Assembly: GCF_006517235.1 (NCBI RefSeq)
Contig: NZ_CP041188.1
Coordinates: forward strand, 4,650,001 to 4,714,000
Source of the DNA: Pseudarthrobacter sp. NIBRBAC000502772
GTDB lineage: Bacteria > Actinomycetota > Actinomycetes > Actinomycetales > Micrococcaceae
DNA: 64,000 nt
Direction: 5' to 3'
Shown: piece by piece, positions 24,073 through 34,086 of the stretch
How the letters are laid out: every line of letters begins with the position of its first letter
Position numbering within the stretch: position 1 is the first letter of the stretch
Notes under the pieces: generated by a model
Told to the model about the DNA's origin: nothing
The model's database searches: none
What the model saw: the letters and a program-made list of their open reading frames with translations, nothing else
Translations under genes and position numbers: made by a program

Positions 24073-26234
24073 TCCCCCGCCATTCCTATCTCGCCGTCGG
24101 CACTCCACCGGAGGCTCAGCACCCTGCCGGCGTCGCCGGATCCCTGACTGAAAGCGGACAGATCCACCTTACGGCCGTGAATCTCCAGATGGCTGGCACC
24201 ATATGCCAGGAGTCCGCCTCCGGATTCGTCTTCGAAAGCCACCGCTGATTCCGCGGCCAACGTCAGGGGCCCGGCACATCTGGAAGCCCCGTCGTCGGCC
24301 GGCGGAAAGAACCACGTGCTGCGGCGGCCCGCGCCGGGACGGCCGGCAAGCCGCGGCTGTCCCGCACTGTCCCCGGCGAGGCTGAAAACACCGTTCCCGG
24401 CGTCCGGCCGGATGGCTGCCCTGTCGCCGTGCGGGTCGGTGCGCGGCTGAAGGATCCGCGTAAACCGGGCCTGCTTAACTGGGCCAGCGTCGGATCTGAG
24501 GCGCTGCATGGTCCTGGTGATGCTCAGCGACGGCGTGCTTGATGTGGGGTTAGCGCTCACCTCGACACATTCCGTCCCCGTCGTCGTCCCCTCGTCGAAA
24601 ATATCGATAGTCAGGGACCCGAAGCCTTTGCGCACGGTCCACCATTGCGGCGTTTCCTGTGTGGCCGGTACATCGGAGTGCAACAGCCAACTCCACTCAC
24701 GTGGTGCGCTGGCCTCCAGCCGGTCATCAATGAAGAGTTCCCCGCCCGGACCAACCAGCAGCGTGCGCAGCATTGTCTGAACCCCGAGTTCCGGCGGATA
24801 GCAGGGGGCCGTATCGACGATGAGCAGTCCCAGCGCTCCGGTGCCCGGTGCGCCTGCGGCGCAGGCATGCAGCACGGGGGCCGCGACTTCGGGCAGGTTC
24901 TTCCACACGCTGTAGCTGCCTTCACCGCGCATCCCGCGCCCGTCAACGAGAACGACGTTGTGGTGTCCGGACAGCTTCCGGCTGCTGTAGCCCTCATCGA
25001 TGGCAAGGTATTCGCCGCCGCCAATCACCACAAACGCACCCATGTCGGGGTGCGAGTGTCCGTCGCTCGCCGCCTGCCACTTGCCGGATGCTGCCAGCAC
25101 GTGGCCTTCCCGCCAGGAACCGTGCCCGCTTCCGGGCGAGGCTTTGACCGAGACCATGTTTGCATCATCGCGCCACGATGTCCGGGTGGCCAGCAGTCCC
25201 AAGTCAGCAAAGCTGCGCCCCGTTGGCAAGGCCGCGGGCGATACCGGTTCAATCGTCTCGTCGAACCAGAGGAACTCGAGGTAGGCCTCCGGCATCACCC
25301 CGGGACGTACGCCGCTTTCATAGGCTTCGCGCCAGAAATACTGATCGGCAACCCGGTTGGCCAGCCACTGGGCCTCGCCGATTCCATATTCGCTGGCGAG
25401 CTTGTAGTACAGCGCCACACTGTGACCGCTGCGCCGGTCGTGGCAGTCGCCGTGATCGATAATCGTTTCAAAGCCCGGGGCGGCCTGGTGCAGCCGGTAC
25501 CAGAACGTCTGGCGCAGAAAATCGAAGTCCTTGAACGCGTTGTGGCCGTCCGGGTCGTGGGCTGTCCGCATGAGGTCAGCATGTGCGGCCAGCCACGGGA
25601 CGCCGTATCTCCAGTAGACGACCCCTTCGCCGTCGGCGCCATCGGCCGGCAGCCGGCGCCGCAGTTCGCGTGCGTTGGCGGCCGCCGACGCGGTCCAGTC
25701 CCCCGACCCCGGGTGGCCGTGCAGTGCATAACCAACGGCGGCCAGGCCCGAATAGCAGATCCAGTTGTGGTTTTGCCAGTACGCGTCGGCCCACCAGGCG
25801 CCGCGGTTTTCCTCGATGTATTGATGGAGGCGCTCCGCCTGCAGCGCCAGCTTGGCCTGCAGCATGCTGTGCTCCTCAGCCGGGAGCAGATGGCCCACCC
25901 AGTTCTCCACCAACGCCAGTCCGAAGCAGAGCCACCCGGCGTCGAGGTCGGTATCGGGCATGTGTTCCTTGCCCCAGTGCGGCAGGGCGCAGGTGGCCCG
26001 CAGCCAGCGGCGGAGTTCCGTCAGGTACCAGGGCTGGCCGGTGAGCAGATGGGCGAGCGCCAGATTGGGGGCGCCCGCCCCCAGCCAGGTGATGCTGGCC
26101 GAGGGATGCTGTTCCGGCAGCACCTGCCGGGCGGACCATTCACATTGCTCATGGAGCCGTCGGAACTGCGAGCGGTGTGAAGTTGTGACGGCGCTGCGGA
26201 GCGCCTCAAGCCTGTCGCCGATCAGGAGGCTCAT
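24069..26234 (-). CDS. Heparinase II/III-family polysaccharide lyase-like protein
   Basis: 721 residues: an N-terminal alpha-barrel region (about 1-330, WADAYWQNHNWICYSGLAA, VVYWRYGVPWLAAHADL) and a heparinase II/III domain with SDGHSHPDMGAFVVIGGGEYLAIDEGYSS (His and Tyr typical of the family), then beta-sheet domains. It should act on a uronic-acid polysaccharide or oligosaccharide. No signal peptide is visible, so it is probably cytoplasmic and works on imported oligomers. Its ATG overlaps the upstream stop by 1 nt. It follows a second, divergent heparinase-like gene. Confidence 0.82.
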   Translation of the reverse strand: MSLLIGDRLEALRSAVTTSHRSQFRRLHEQCEWSARQVLPEQHPSASITWLGAGAPNLALAHLLTGQPWYLTELRRWLRATCALPHWGKEHMPDTDLDAGWLCFGLALVENWVGHLLPAEEHSMLQAKLALQAERLHQYIEENRGAWWADAYWQNHNWICYSGLAAVGYALHGHPGSGDWTASAAANARELRRRLPADGADGEGVVYWRYGVPWLAAHADLMRTAHDPDGHNAFKDFDFLRQTFWYRLHQAAPGFETIIDHGDCHDRRSGHSVALYYKLASEYGIGEAQWLANRVADQYFWREAYESGVRPGVMPEAYLEFLWFDETIEPVSPAALPTGRSFADLGLLATRTSWRDDANMVSVKASPGSGHGSWREGHVLAASGKWQAASDGHSHPDMGAFVVIGGGEYLAIDEGYSSRKLSGHHNVVLVDGRGMRGEGSYSVWKNLPEVAAPVLHACAAGAPGTGALGLLIVDTAPCYPPELGVQTMLRTLLVGPGGELFIDDRLEASAPREWSWLLHSDVPATQETPQWWTVRKGFGSLTIDIFDEGTTTGTECVEVSANPTSSTPSLSITRTMQRLRSDAGPVKQARFTRILQPRTDPHGDRAAIRPDAGNGVFSLAGDSAGQPRLAGRPGAGRRSTWFFPPADDGASRCAGPLTLAAESAVAFEDESGGGLLAYGASHLEIHGRKVDLSAFSQGSGDAGRVLSLRWSADGEIGMAGE

Positions 26235-28164
26235 CAGTGGGCCGCGTAGGTGTAGGTGCGGCCGGAAACGGTCACGATGATTCGGCCGTCCTGAACGTCC
26301 AGTCCGGCTGCCGGATCGGCGGCTGAGTACAGGGACGCGAACCGCGTGAGGGGTTTCCGGCCAGCCCGGCGTCCAGCGTCCAGTCTGCGCCTGAACGCCA
26401 GAGATGAGGGCGGTCCGCCGGTGCCCGCACGGGCACCGAGCGGAGGCCGAAGGGCCCTTGCGGAGTATGCGGGAGCAGGTGGGTCCCGAAGAGGAGTTCT
26501 GAGCCCTCGCCCCAGGTGCTCCGCCACTGCAGAGGGTCCCCGGGCACGGGCCGCACCGCGAAATCCACGTCCGGCCTGAATCCCAGGCTGATCTCGCCGG
26601 AGGGCGTGTCGGCACCGTGGTCCGCTTCCACATCGAAGATGTCGATGATGTGGTCCGGCGCCATGATCACCCGCCGGCGCAGGAGCACGCCCGGGTACGC
26701 TCCCCGGGTTTCCGCCGCGAGGAAGGCTGTCCCGCCGTCCATACGGGTGTCGAGCAGTTTTCCGGAACACTCAGCCTGTTCCCCGTTGCCGATCCGCACG
26801 GTGGGATGGGACCGGACACCTGCGTACGGGTAGCGCAGGAATGAACCGTACGGCGGCGCCCCGGGATCCGGCTGCCACCAGACACCCCGGCCATAGAAGT
26901 AGAGTGCCAGTTTGTCGAAGTGCCCGTGCGATCCGCCGTGCGGTCCGAAATCGAGAATGGCGCTGAACCCCGTTCCGCCCTGGCGCACGATTCCGAAGCC
27001 GGCGTCGGGAAAGACGGAAAGGCCGACGGCGTCCTCGGGTTGTGCAGGTTCCGCCGGGCCCGCTGCGGCACCGGTCTGCGTGCCGGGTCCGGACTCACTG
27101 CGGCCGGCCACGCCGTCGCCGGCTCCCCCAATCCAGCCGCGGATCATGGCCACCGTCTCCCGCGCCTCCGAGCCCAGGCGGGCCGCAGCTGCATCGCGGA
27201 TGGCGGCGGTCTGCGCTACGAGGTCCGGAAACAGCTGACTGGCGAGCTCCATCGTTTCCAGGTACTCAAGATCCTGCGCCCGGCGGGCCACTGGGCTGTC
27301 ATGGATGGCCGGCACCGTGCCATCGGCGGTGCTGATGGCGGTGAGTGCGCCGATCATGGCCCGCAGCGTCTGCTGTGTCTCCTCCGGGATTTCGACTGCG
27401 GACCATCCCCGCAGTGACAGGAGGGAGGCCCTCAGAACGAACATGTGATAGTACGGTGCGCCTTCCCATTCCCATCCGTCCGGGAGGATTGCGGCCTGAA
27501 GGTGCCGGGCCAGGCCGACGGGGCCGGTCATCAAATCCCCGCGCGTATCAAGGTCCCCGTCCAGGGCGGCCAGGGCGCCGCTGGCCAGGCGTTCCGCGGC
27601 GGTCAGCCAGGCGGTGTAGTTGCTCTTCAGCTTTCCGGCGTCGATGAGTTCGGCACGCCCGGCCCGGACTGTTTCGAGGATGGCAGCCAGGAGGCTGCGG
27701 GCATCGTCTTCGGCGGGGCCCCAGTCAAAATCCGGAAGCTGTTCGCACAATGCCCAGATGCCGTCAGCCACGGCCACACCCCAGATGGCCTCGGTCAGTG
27801 CCTGGTGGAACAAGCGGCCGCGGACCATCCAGGGTTCGGCGTCTTCATTGGGTTTGTTCCCGACCGTGTCCAGCAGCGCACGGTATTGGGCGAGGGCCTC
27901 GAAGACATGTGCCGCGTCGCCGCGGTGACCGGCGAGCCGGATGCGGCGGGCAGCCTGCTGATGGCACATGACGGTCCAGGCGCCGGAATACGGTTCACCG
28001 GAGACCTCGCATCCCGCCGGGCAGCGGAAGGTCTGGGTTTCGCTGGTCGACTCACCCGGGAGCAGCTCGGCACCATGCACCGGGCAGGCAAAGTTGTGCC
28101 ACCAACCGCCAGGCCGGTTGGGGATGGCCGGCCGTTCGTACGTGGTCTGCGGTGTGGCCGTCAT
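26234..28164 (-). pseudogene. Second heparinase II/III-family protein, single-base frameshift near the 3' end
   Basis: The frame from ATG 28164 encodes a heparinase II/III-like protein: alpha region, then FGPHGGSHGHFDKLALYFYG with the family's GHxD-type motif. Near 26350-26353 a run of four G on the plus strand shifts the frame. With one more base, DAGLAGNP continues as LTRFASLYSAADPAAG and ends RTYTYAAH at 26234, exactly overlapping the next start. As read, the protein instead ends at 26272 with about 25 unrelated residues. The defect affects only the last 35 or so residues, so activity may survive. It could also be a sequencing error. Confidence 0.78.
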
Positions 28165-28946
28165 TTGATCTTTTCTCCGCCGGTGACATCCCAGGTTTCC
28201 CCGGTGATGAACGAAGCCTTGGGGGAACTGAGGAACGTGACAACATTGGCGACGTCCTCGGCGGTACCGGAGCGGCCCAGTGGAATCCCGGAGGAAATCT
28301 TCCTCTGCGCCTCCGCACCCGTGAACGTGTCATGGAAAGCGGTGTTGGCGATAAAGCCCGGTGCCACGGCATTGACCCGCACGCCCGCAGGCGCCAACTC
28401 CTTGGCCAGGGCACGGGCCAGGCCGTCAACGCCGGCCTTCGCCGCGGCGTAGGCGATGGCACCGGGACCGCCGCCGTTGTGCGCGGCCACGGAGGACATC
28501 AGGACGACGGAACCACCGCTTTCCGCCAACAGGGGCGCTGCGGCCTGGACGGTAAAAAAGGCGCTGCTCAGGTTGACGTCAATCACTTTGTGCCAGAATT
28601 CGGCGTCGATATCCGCCAGGGCGCGGCGGTCCACCAGGTGGCCGGCATTGGCAACCACGGTGTCCAGGCCGCCCAGCTCGTCCCTTGCGGCGCGCAGTAG
28701 ATCGTCCACATCCTGTTGGATTGTCAGGTCGGCACGCACCGCGACGGCGTTCCGCCCCAGGGCCTGGATCTCGGCAACGGTATCCTGCGCGTCATCCTTG
28801 CTCGTGTTGTAGTGCACAACGACGTCGGCGCCGGACTTTGCGAGGGACAGCGCGCAGGCGCGGCCAATACCGTGGCCGGCCCCAGTGACGAGGGCACGCG
28901 TGGGAAGGGCGGGGGAAGTCAAAGACAAGGTGTTCTCCTGTTTCAT
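28161..28946 (-). CDS. SDR family oxidoreductase
   Basis: 261 residues: cofactor motif TGAGHGIG, NAG motif VVANAGH, catalytic Ser in LMSSVAAH, Tyr/Lys in YAAAKAG and a C-terminal WDVTGGEK. Overlaps the downstream heparinase-like gene by 4 nt and the upstream permease stop by 1 nt, so it is translated as part of the polysaccharide operon. It probably reduces or oxidises the 4-deoxy uronate product or a derived keto-sugar; KduD-like activity is possible but not proven. Confidence 0.85.
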   Translation of the reverse strand: MKQENTLSLTSPALPTRALVTGAGHGIGRACALSLAKSGADVVVHYNTSKDDAQDTVAEIQALGRNAVAVRADLTIQQDVDDLLRAARDELGGLDTVVANAGHLVDRRALADIDAEFWHKVIDVNLSSAFFTVQAAAPLLAESGGSVVLMSSVAAHNGGGPGAIAYAAAKAGVDGLARALAKELAPAGVRVNAVAPGFIANTAFHDTFTGAEAQRKISSGIPLGRSGTAEDVANVVTFLSSPKASFITGETWDVTGGEKIK

Positions 28947-29893
28947 TATTTGATGCCTGCGTGGGTGAATCCGTCGACGAAATAGCGCTGGCCCAGCAGG
29001 AAGAGCGCCACCATCGGGAGCGTGGCCAGGGCAGTCCCGGCCATCAGCAGCGACCATTGGGTGGTGTTTTCGTTCTGGAAGACCGACAGACCTACCTGGA
29101 TGACGCGCAAGTTGTCCGAGGATGTGACCAGCAGCGGCCACAGGAAGTTGTTCCAGGAGGACTCAAACGTCAGCAGCGCCACGGTGGCAATGGCCGGTTT
29201 GATCTGCGGGGTGATGATCCTGGCATAGATGCCGAATTCGCTGACGCCATCCAGGCGGGCTGCTTCGGCCAGCTCAACGGGAACGGAGGCGTAGAACTGG
29301 CGGAACAGGAACACTGCAAAAGGTGTCACCGCGCCCGGAATTATCAACGCCCACCAGGAATCCAGCCAGCCAATGCCGCCCTGCCCGAACGCGTCGTTGC
29401 CCCCGAAGAACGGCATGAACCGCACGATCAGGAACTCCGGGACGATCTTCGTGTAAGTCGGGATCATCAGGGCGGCGATGAACGCTCCCATAATCAGGGT
29501 TGATCCACGGAATTTGAGTCTGGCCAGCGCGTATCCGGCCATCGAGGCCATCACCAGGTTGAGCACTGTGTGGCTGATGGCGATGATGAAGCTGTTGCGC
29601 GCATACGTGGCGAAGGGGGCGGCCTTCAGCGCATCGGAGTAGTTGCTCCACTGGAGTTCTCCGGGAATCAGCGGCGGATTGGCCATGCCCAGCTCACTCG
29701 GCGGCCGCAGCGAGGTAATGATCATCCACAGGAACGGGACCAGCATGACGAACGCAATGGCGATCAGCGCCAGGCACAGCAGACCGCGCCGGAACCGGGC
29801 CTTTCGTTTGTGGTCCACCAGGGTGGCTGCCCCCGGCGCTGCGGTAGGCCCGGTGTGTTGCGGCGCTCGCTTTGGAGCCTTAACTATCGTCAT
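28946..29893 (-). CDS. Carbohydrate ABC transporter permease, MalG-type
   Basis: 315 residues, six membrane segments, with the EAA loop ELAEAARLDGVSEFGIYARI. The N-terminal tail is basic. Together with the MalF-type permease and the Tat lipoprotein it imports oligosaccharides; no ATPase is encoded in the operon, so a shared MsiK-like ATPase elsewhere is likely. Confidence 0.9.
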   Translation of the reverse strand: MTIVKAPKRAPQHTGPTAAPGAATLVDHKRKARFRRGLLCLALIAIAFVMLVPFLWMIITSLRPPSELGMANPPLIPGELQWSNYSDALKAAPFATYARNSFIIAISHTVLNLVMASMAGYALARLKFRGSTLIMGAFIAALMIPTYTKIVPEFLIVRFMPFFGGNDAFGQGGIGWLDSWWALIIPGAVTPFAVFLFRQFYASVPVELAEAARLDGVSEFGIYARIITPQIKPAIATVALLTFESSWNNFLWPLLVTSSDNLRVIQVGLSVFQNENTTQWSLLMAGTALATLPMVALFLLGQRYFVDGFTHAGIK

Positions 29894-30821
29894 TGGATCC
29901 TCCCATCAGGCGGCGGTTGATCAGCGTCAGGACGATCAGGAAGACGAACAGCACCAGAGACTGCGCACAGGCCAGGCCCATCCTGAACTGCTGGAACGCT
30001 GACTTGTAGATCTCGTAGGTAATCAGGGTGGTGGAGTTGGCGGGGCCGCCCTGGGTCAGGATGTACACCTGGTCGAAAGCCTGGAACGCGCCGATGATCG
30101 AGGTCACCAGGACGAAGAAGGTGGCGGGTTTGAGCATCGGCACGGTGATCTGCATGAACTTCTGCACCGCGGTGGCGCCGTCAATGGAGGCGGCTTCGAA
30201 CACATCCTTCGGCAAGCCCTGCAGGGCGGCCAAGTAGATCAGCATCTTCAGCCCGATCCCCTGCCAGACACCCACGGCAATGATCGACGGCAGCGACCAC
30301 GCGGTATCCGTCAGCCACGACACCTGGCCAATGCCGAAGAATCCGAGCAGCTGGTTGGCCAGGCCGCCGCGCGGGTTGTAGATCCAGAGCCACACCAGGG
30401 CGATGGCCACGGTGGCGGTGACCTGCGGAATGAAGATCGCCGTGCGGTACAGCATTTGCCCGCGGATGCCCTGGTTCAGCATCACGGCCAGGACCAGTGC
30501 GATGGCCATGGAGACCGGCACGGTGAAGAAGGCGTAGACGGCCGTGTTCCTCAGGCTGGTCATAAACACCGGATCGGTGAACAGATCTTCGAAATTGGCC
30601 AGGCCAATGAAGCGGGGAGCTGAGATGACGTCGTACTGGGTGAAACTGAGCACGATCGAGGCGAGCATCGGAAGGCCGATCCAGATGCCGGCGTGGAGGC
30701 TGGCCGGCAAGGCCATCCATACCCCTGCGCGCCGCTGGGATCGCAGCAGGCTGGAGACCTTTTTCCGTGGCGGGACGGACTGGGCTGCGGTATCCGGCGA
30801 GGCGGTGGCGACCGATGTCAC
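29880..30821 (-). CDS. Carbohydrate ABC transporter permease, MalF-type
   Basis: 313 residues with six membrane segments and the EAA-type loop VFEAASIDGATAVQKFMQI. Overlaps both neighbours (14 nt with the MalG-type gene, 4 nt with the binding protein), so the three transport genes are tightly coupled. Confidence 0.9.
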   Translation of the reverse strand: MTSVATASPDTAAQSVPPRKKVSSLLRSQRRAGVWMALPASLHAGIWIGLPMLASIVLSFTQYDVISAPRFIGLANFEDLFTDPVFMTSLRNTAVYAFFTVPVSMAIALVLAVMLNQGIRGQMLYRTAIFIPQVTATVAIALVWLWIYNPRGGLANQLLGFFGIGQVSWLTDTAWSLPSIIAVGVWQGIGLKMLIYLAALQGLPKDVFEAASIDGATAVQKFMQITVPMLKPATFFVLVTSIIGAFQAFDQVYILTQGGPANSTTLITYEIYKSAFQQFRMGLACAQSLVLFVFLIVLTLINRRLMGGSNDDS

Positions 30822-32113
30822 TGGAGCCGGCCGATCGCGTCGTTGGCCGTATCTGCCAGCCGGTCCAGGGCTTCCTGGGCCGTTGCTTTCCCGGTGAGTG
30901 CTTCCTCAACGGCTGCCTTGATGGTGTCCCGGATCTCCATCCACGCCGGCGTGCCGCCTTCGCTGACCGACTTGTCCAAGTTGTCGACGGCGAACCGGAC
31001 GAAGTCGTTGTTCTTGACGTAGTCGCTGGAGGCCAGCGCACTGATCGCGGGAACGGAACCACGGTATTCACAGGTATGGAGGATGACCTCAGGGCTGGCC
31101 AGGTACCGCACAAAGGTCTGGGCGGCGTCGGGGTTCTTGGACCGCGCGGAGACCGAGGCCAGCGTCCCGCCTTGGAACATCGCCTCCGTGGTGTTCTTCA
31201 GAAGGAAAGTTCCGATCTTTCCTTCCTTGATGAGCTCCGGACTCTGCTGCTGGATGGTCATGAAGTGTGCGTTGTTGACCAGGGCCATCGCGGCGTTGCC
31301 TGTCTGCAGCTGCAGCGGCTTGCCCGCTTCGGAACGGAAGTCGAAGGCGGTGGATCCGTCCTTGATCAGCCCGGCCAGGAATTCAAGTGCCTCGACGCCT
31401 TCGCGCTGATTGAACAGGACCTTCCTGCCCGTTTCGTCAAAGAGCTTGCCGCCGTTGGCGAAAAGGGCGTACTCCCAGCCCTGGCGGAGGTCGATCGAGA
31501 AGGCGTCAATGCCTGCCCGTGATATCCGGCCGCCGCTGGAGCGGGTGAGCTCCTTGGCGATTCCGCGGAGCTCTTCCCAGTTCTGCGGCGGTGCAGTGAT
31601 CCCGGCTTCCTCGAAAATGTCTTTCCGGTAGGCCACGAATCGTGTGTCGAGCACGGCGGGCAGGGCGTAAAGCTTGCCCTCGTGCCTGGAAGGATCGAGC
31701 ACCCGCGGGTGGAAGCCTTGGCCGTCGGCGAATTCCGCCGGCAGCTCGGCCAGCACGCCCTTGGCGGCGAAGGGCGGAATCCATCCCACGCCGAGCATCA
31801 GGACGTCGGCCACGGTTCCGCCGGCCAGTCCGGTGGTCAGCTTTTCGTTCAGGGCCGAGTAATTCACGTAGTCGACCTTGAAGCTCACATCCGGGTGGGT
31901 TTTCTGGAAGGCGGGGATGAGTTTCTGCTCCAGCAGTGCCTTGCCGGCGGCGCCTTCGAAGATCGGGGTAAGCAGCGAAACCTGGCCGGACAGTTTGCCG
32001 GTGGCCACAGTGGCCGGCCCTGATCCCGCTGTTGGCCCGGAACAGGCGGCGGCCGACAGGGCTACCGAGCTGATTCCCACGGCTGAAAGAAATGAGCGGC
32101 GTGTCAGCGTCAT
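30818..32113 (-). CDS. Carbohydrate ABC transporter substrate-binding lipoprotein, Tat-type signal
   Basis: About 431 residues. Twin-arginine signal TRRSFLSAVGISS followed by lipobox SAAAC indicates a Tat-exported lipoprotein. The rest is an extracellular binding protein family 1 fold (VSLLTPIFEGAAGKALLEQK, GKLYALPAVLDTRFVAYRKD). ATG 32113 is preceded by aaagg at 8 nt; the ATG at 32140 lacks a site. First gene of the minus-strand uronide locus, divergent from the IclR regulator with an operator between. Confidence 0.88.
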   Translation of the reverse strand: MTLTRRSFLSAVGISSVALSAAACSGPTAGSGPATVATGKLSGQVSLLTPIFEGAAGKALLEQKLIPAFQKTHPDVSFKVDYVNYSALNEKLTTGLAGGTVADVLMLGVGWIPPFAAKGVLAELPAEFADGQGFHPRVLDPSRHEGKLYALPAVLDTRFVAYRKDIFEEAGITAPPQNWEELRGIAKELTRSSGGRISRAGIDAFSIDLRQGWEYALFANGGKLFDETGRKVLFNQREGVEALEFLAGLIKDGSTAFDFRSEAGKPLQLQTGNAAMALVNNAHFMTIQQQSPELIKEGKIGTFLLKNTTEAMFQGGTLASVSARSKNPDAAQTFVRYLASPEVILHTCEYRGSVPAISALASSDYVKNNDFVRFAVDNLDKSVSEGGTPAWMEIRDTIKAAVEEALTGKATAQEALDRLADTANDAIGRLQ

Positions 32114-32207
32114 TACTGAACCTTTCTTATCAAGCGTCATGTCGAGAGGGGTTCGATCTGAATCGGTGAACTTTTGGCGTCACGGACAGTTTGTCAGGAT
32201 GCCGAGT

Positions 32208-32225
32208 CATTCAGTATGCTGAATG
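32208..32225. promoter_or_regulatory. Putative IclR operator
   Basis: The dyad CATTCAG-tatg-CTGAATG lies in the 206-nt divergent region, with a related half-site gtatgatgaatg at 32271-32282. It sits between the importer gene and the IclR gene and is the only clear dyad there. Confidence 0.6.
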
Positions 32226-32319
32226 GCAATCACATATAGAACTCTACATTCACGGATAGCACTGTCAACCCGTATGATGAATGAAATATCGAAACTTGGG
32301 CCGAGGAGCTGAACCAGGA

Positions 32320-33102
32320 ATGGCCATCGATGAAGTGACAAAGGCGTCTCCAGGAGCCGCCGTGAAGTCAGCGGACCGGACGTTGTCGGTTCTGGAATAT
32401 CTCGCGCAGAACAGCCATGCCGGCCTGCCGGAAATGGCCAATGCCCTGAACATCCCGAAGTCGAGCCTGCATGGCCTGCTGCGCACCATGACCGCACGCG
32501 GCTGGGTTGCCACCGAGGTCACCGGCACTAGGTACTCGCTGGGGGTCCGCGCACTGCAGGTCGGCACGGCGTACGTCGAATCCGACAAAGTTGTCTCGCG
32601 CGCCCAGAACATCCTGGACTGGCTTTCCGACGAGCTGCACGAGACGGTCCACCTGGGCCGCCTGGACGGCAGCGACGTCGTGTATCTGGACAAGCGGGAA
32701 TCGCAGCACCAGCTTCGTATGCACTCGGCCCTCGGCAAGAGGCTCCCGGCACATGCCGTTTCCCTGGGAAAAGCCGTCCTGGCGGAATACAGCCCCGGGG
32801 ACGTCCGCGCACGTCTGGGGGAGAATCTCGTGGCACTCACCCAGCACACCATCACGGACATGGACCGGCTCCTTGAAGACCTGGCCCTGACGCATGAGCG
32901 CGGCTATTCGTTTGAACGGGAGGAGAACACCATCGGGACCGCCTGTTTCGCCATCGCGCTTCCGGGACCGGGCCCGATCGTTGACGCGGTCAGTGTTGCC
33001 CTCCCCCTGGTCCGGCTTGATAAGGAGCTGGAGGAAAAAGTGATTTCCTCGCTGCAGACCGCCCGTCAAAGTTATTCACCACCAAGCACATGGGGTCGCT
33101 AA
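32320..33102 (+). CDS. IclR-family transcriptional regulator
   Basis: 260 residues: N-terminal winged helix (ADRTLSVLEYLAQNSHAGLPEMANALNIPKSSLHGLLRTM, given here only by its ends SADRTLSV and LLRTM) and a C-terminal IclR effector domain (HETVHLGRLDGSDVVYLDKR, GTACFAIALPG). ATG 32320 chosen over 32281 because family members start about ten residues before the helix and a gga precedes it. It is divergent from the ABC importer operon and 1 nt upstream of the esterase gene; it likely controls both. Confidence 0.88.
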   Translation: MAIDEVTKASPGAAVKSADRTLSVLEYLAQNSHAGLPEMANALNIPKSSLHGLLRTMTARGWVATEVTGTRYSLGVRALQVGTAYVESDKVVSRAQNILDWLSDELHETVHLGRLDGSDVVYLDKRESQHQLRMHSALGKRLPAHAVSLGKAVLAEYSPGDVRARLGENLVALTQHTITDMDRLLEDLALTHERGYSFEREENTIGTACFAIALPGPGPIVDAVSVALPLVRLDKELEEKVISSLQTARQSYSPPSTWGR

Positions 33103-33103
33103 A

Positions 33104-34078
33104 ATGGCATTTTTTGATTGGCCGCAGGATCGCCTCGTTTCCTATCTTCCCGAACGCGAAGAGCAGCCGGACTTCGATGATTTCTGGCAGGCCACCCTTG
33201 ACGAAGCAGCCAGCCACCCCCTGAATGCAACGTTCACGCCATGGTCCGGCGGCCTGGATACCGTTGACGTCTTCGATGTTGAGTTTTCGGGATTCCACGG
33301 CCAGCGCGTCAAGGCGTGGCTGTTGCTGCCCAGGCACCGCAGCGGCAGGCTTCCCGGCCTGGTGCAGTACATCGGATACGGCGGCGGCCGTGGCATTCCC
33401 TACGAACGGCTGGCCTACAGCGCTGCCGGCTACGCCCATCTGGTGATGGACAACAGGGGCCAGGGCGGCGGCGGGAAGACCACCGCGGACACGCACGACC
33501 GAGAAGTTTCCGGGACCGCCCCCGCATCACCGGGTTACCTGACCAGGGGCATCGACGACCCGGCCAACCACTATTACCGCAGGCTCATCACGGACGCTGT
33601 CCGGGCCGTGGACGCCCTCGCGGCACACCCTGACGTCGACCCCAAGCGGATCGGCGTGGTGGGCGGCAGCCAGGGCGGAGGCCTGGCCCTGGCCGTCGGC
33701 GGCCTGCGCCAGGACCTTCGTGCGGTGGTGGCCGATGTGCCGTTTCTCTGCCACTACCGCCGGGCGAGCCAGGTCACCGACGCCGGACCCTATTGGGAAG
33801 TTGCCCGGTATCTGGCCGGCAACCGCTTCGAAGTCGAAAACGTCATCCGGACCCTGTCGTACTTCGACGGCGTGAACTTCGCGTCCCGCGCCACGGCACC
33901 AGGCTGGCTGTCGGTGGGCCTGATGGACAAAATCTGTCCGCCGTCCACGGTCTACGCCGCCTTCAACCACTACGCGGCGGACAAAGACCTGGCCGTGTTC
34001 CCGTACAACGGCCACGAAGGCGGCGGAGACTACGGCCTTCCGCGAAAGCTCGCCGCCCTCGAGTCGTCGCTGCGGTAA
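33104..34078 (+). CDS. CE7 acetyl xylan esterase / cephalosporin C deacetylase-like
   Basis: 324 residues of the AXE1 family with the alpha/beta-hydrolase fold. Family motif RGQGGG after strand 4, nucleophile serine in GGSQGG (about 185-190), acidic residue in GLMDKICPP and catalytic His in NGHEGGGDY. No signal peptide, so it deacetylates imported oligosaccharides in the cytoplasm. Cotranscribed with the IclR regulator (1-nt gap) and the MFS gene. It suggests that the polysaccharide handled by this locus is O-acetylated. Confidence 0.9.
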   Translation: MAFFDWPQDRLVSYLPEREEQPDFDDFWQATLDEAASHPLNATFTPWSGGLDTVDVFDVEFSGFHGQRVKAWLLLPRHRSGRLPGLVQYIGYGGGRGIPYERLAYSAAGYAHLVMDNRGQGGGGKTTADTHDREVSGTAPASPGYLTRGIDDPANHYYRRLITDAVRAVDALAAHPDVDPKRIGVVGGSQGGGLALAVGGLRQDLRAVVADVPFLCHYRRASQVTDAGPYWEVARYLAGNRFEVENVIRTLSYFDGVNFASRATAPGWLSVGLMDKICPPSTVYAAFNHYAADKDLAVFPYNGHEGGGDYGLPRKLAALESSLR

Positions 34079-34086
34079 GGCGTTTG

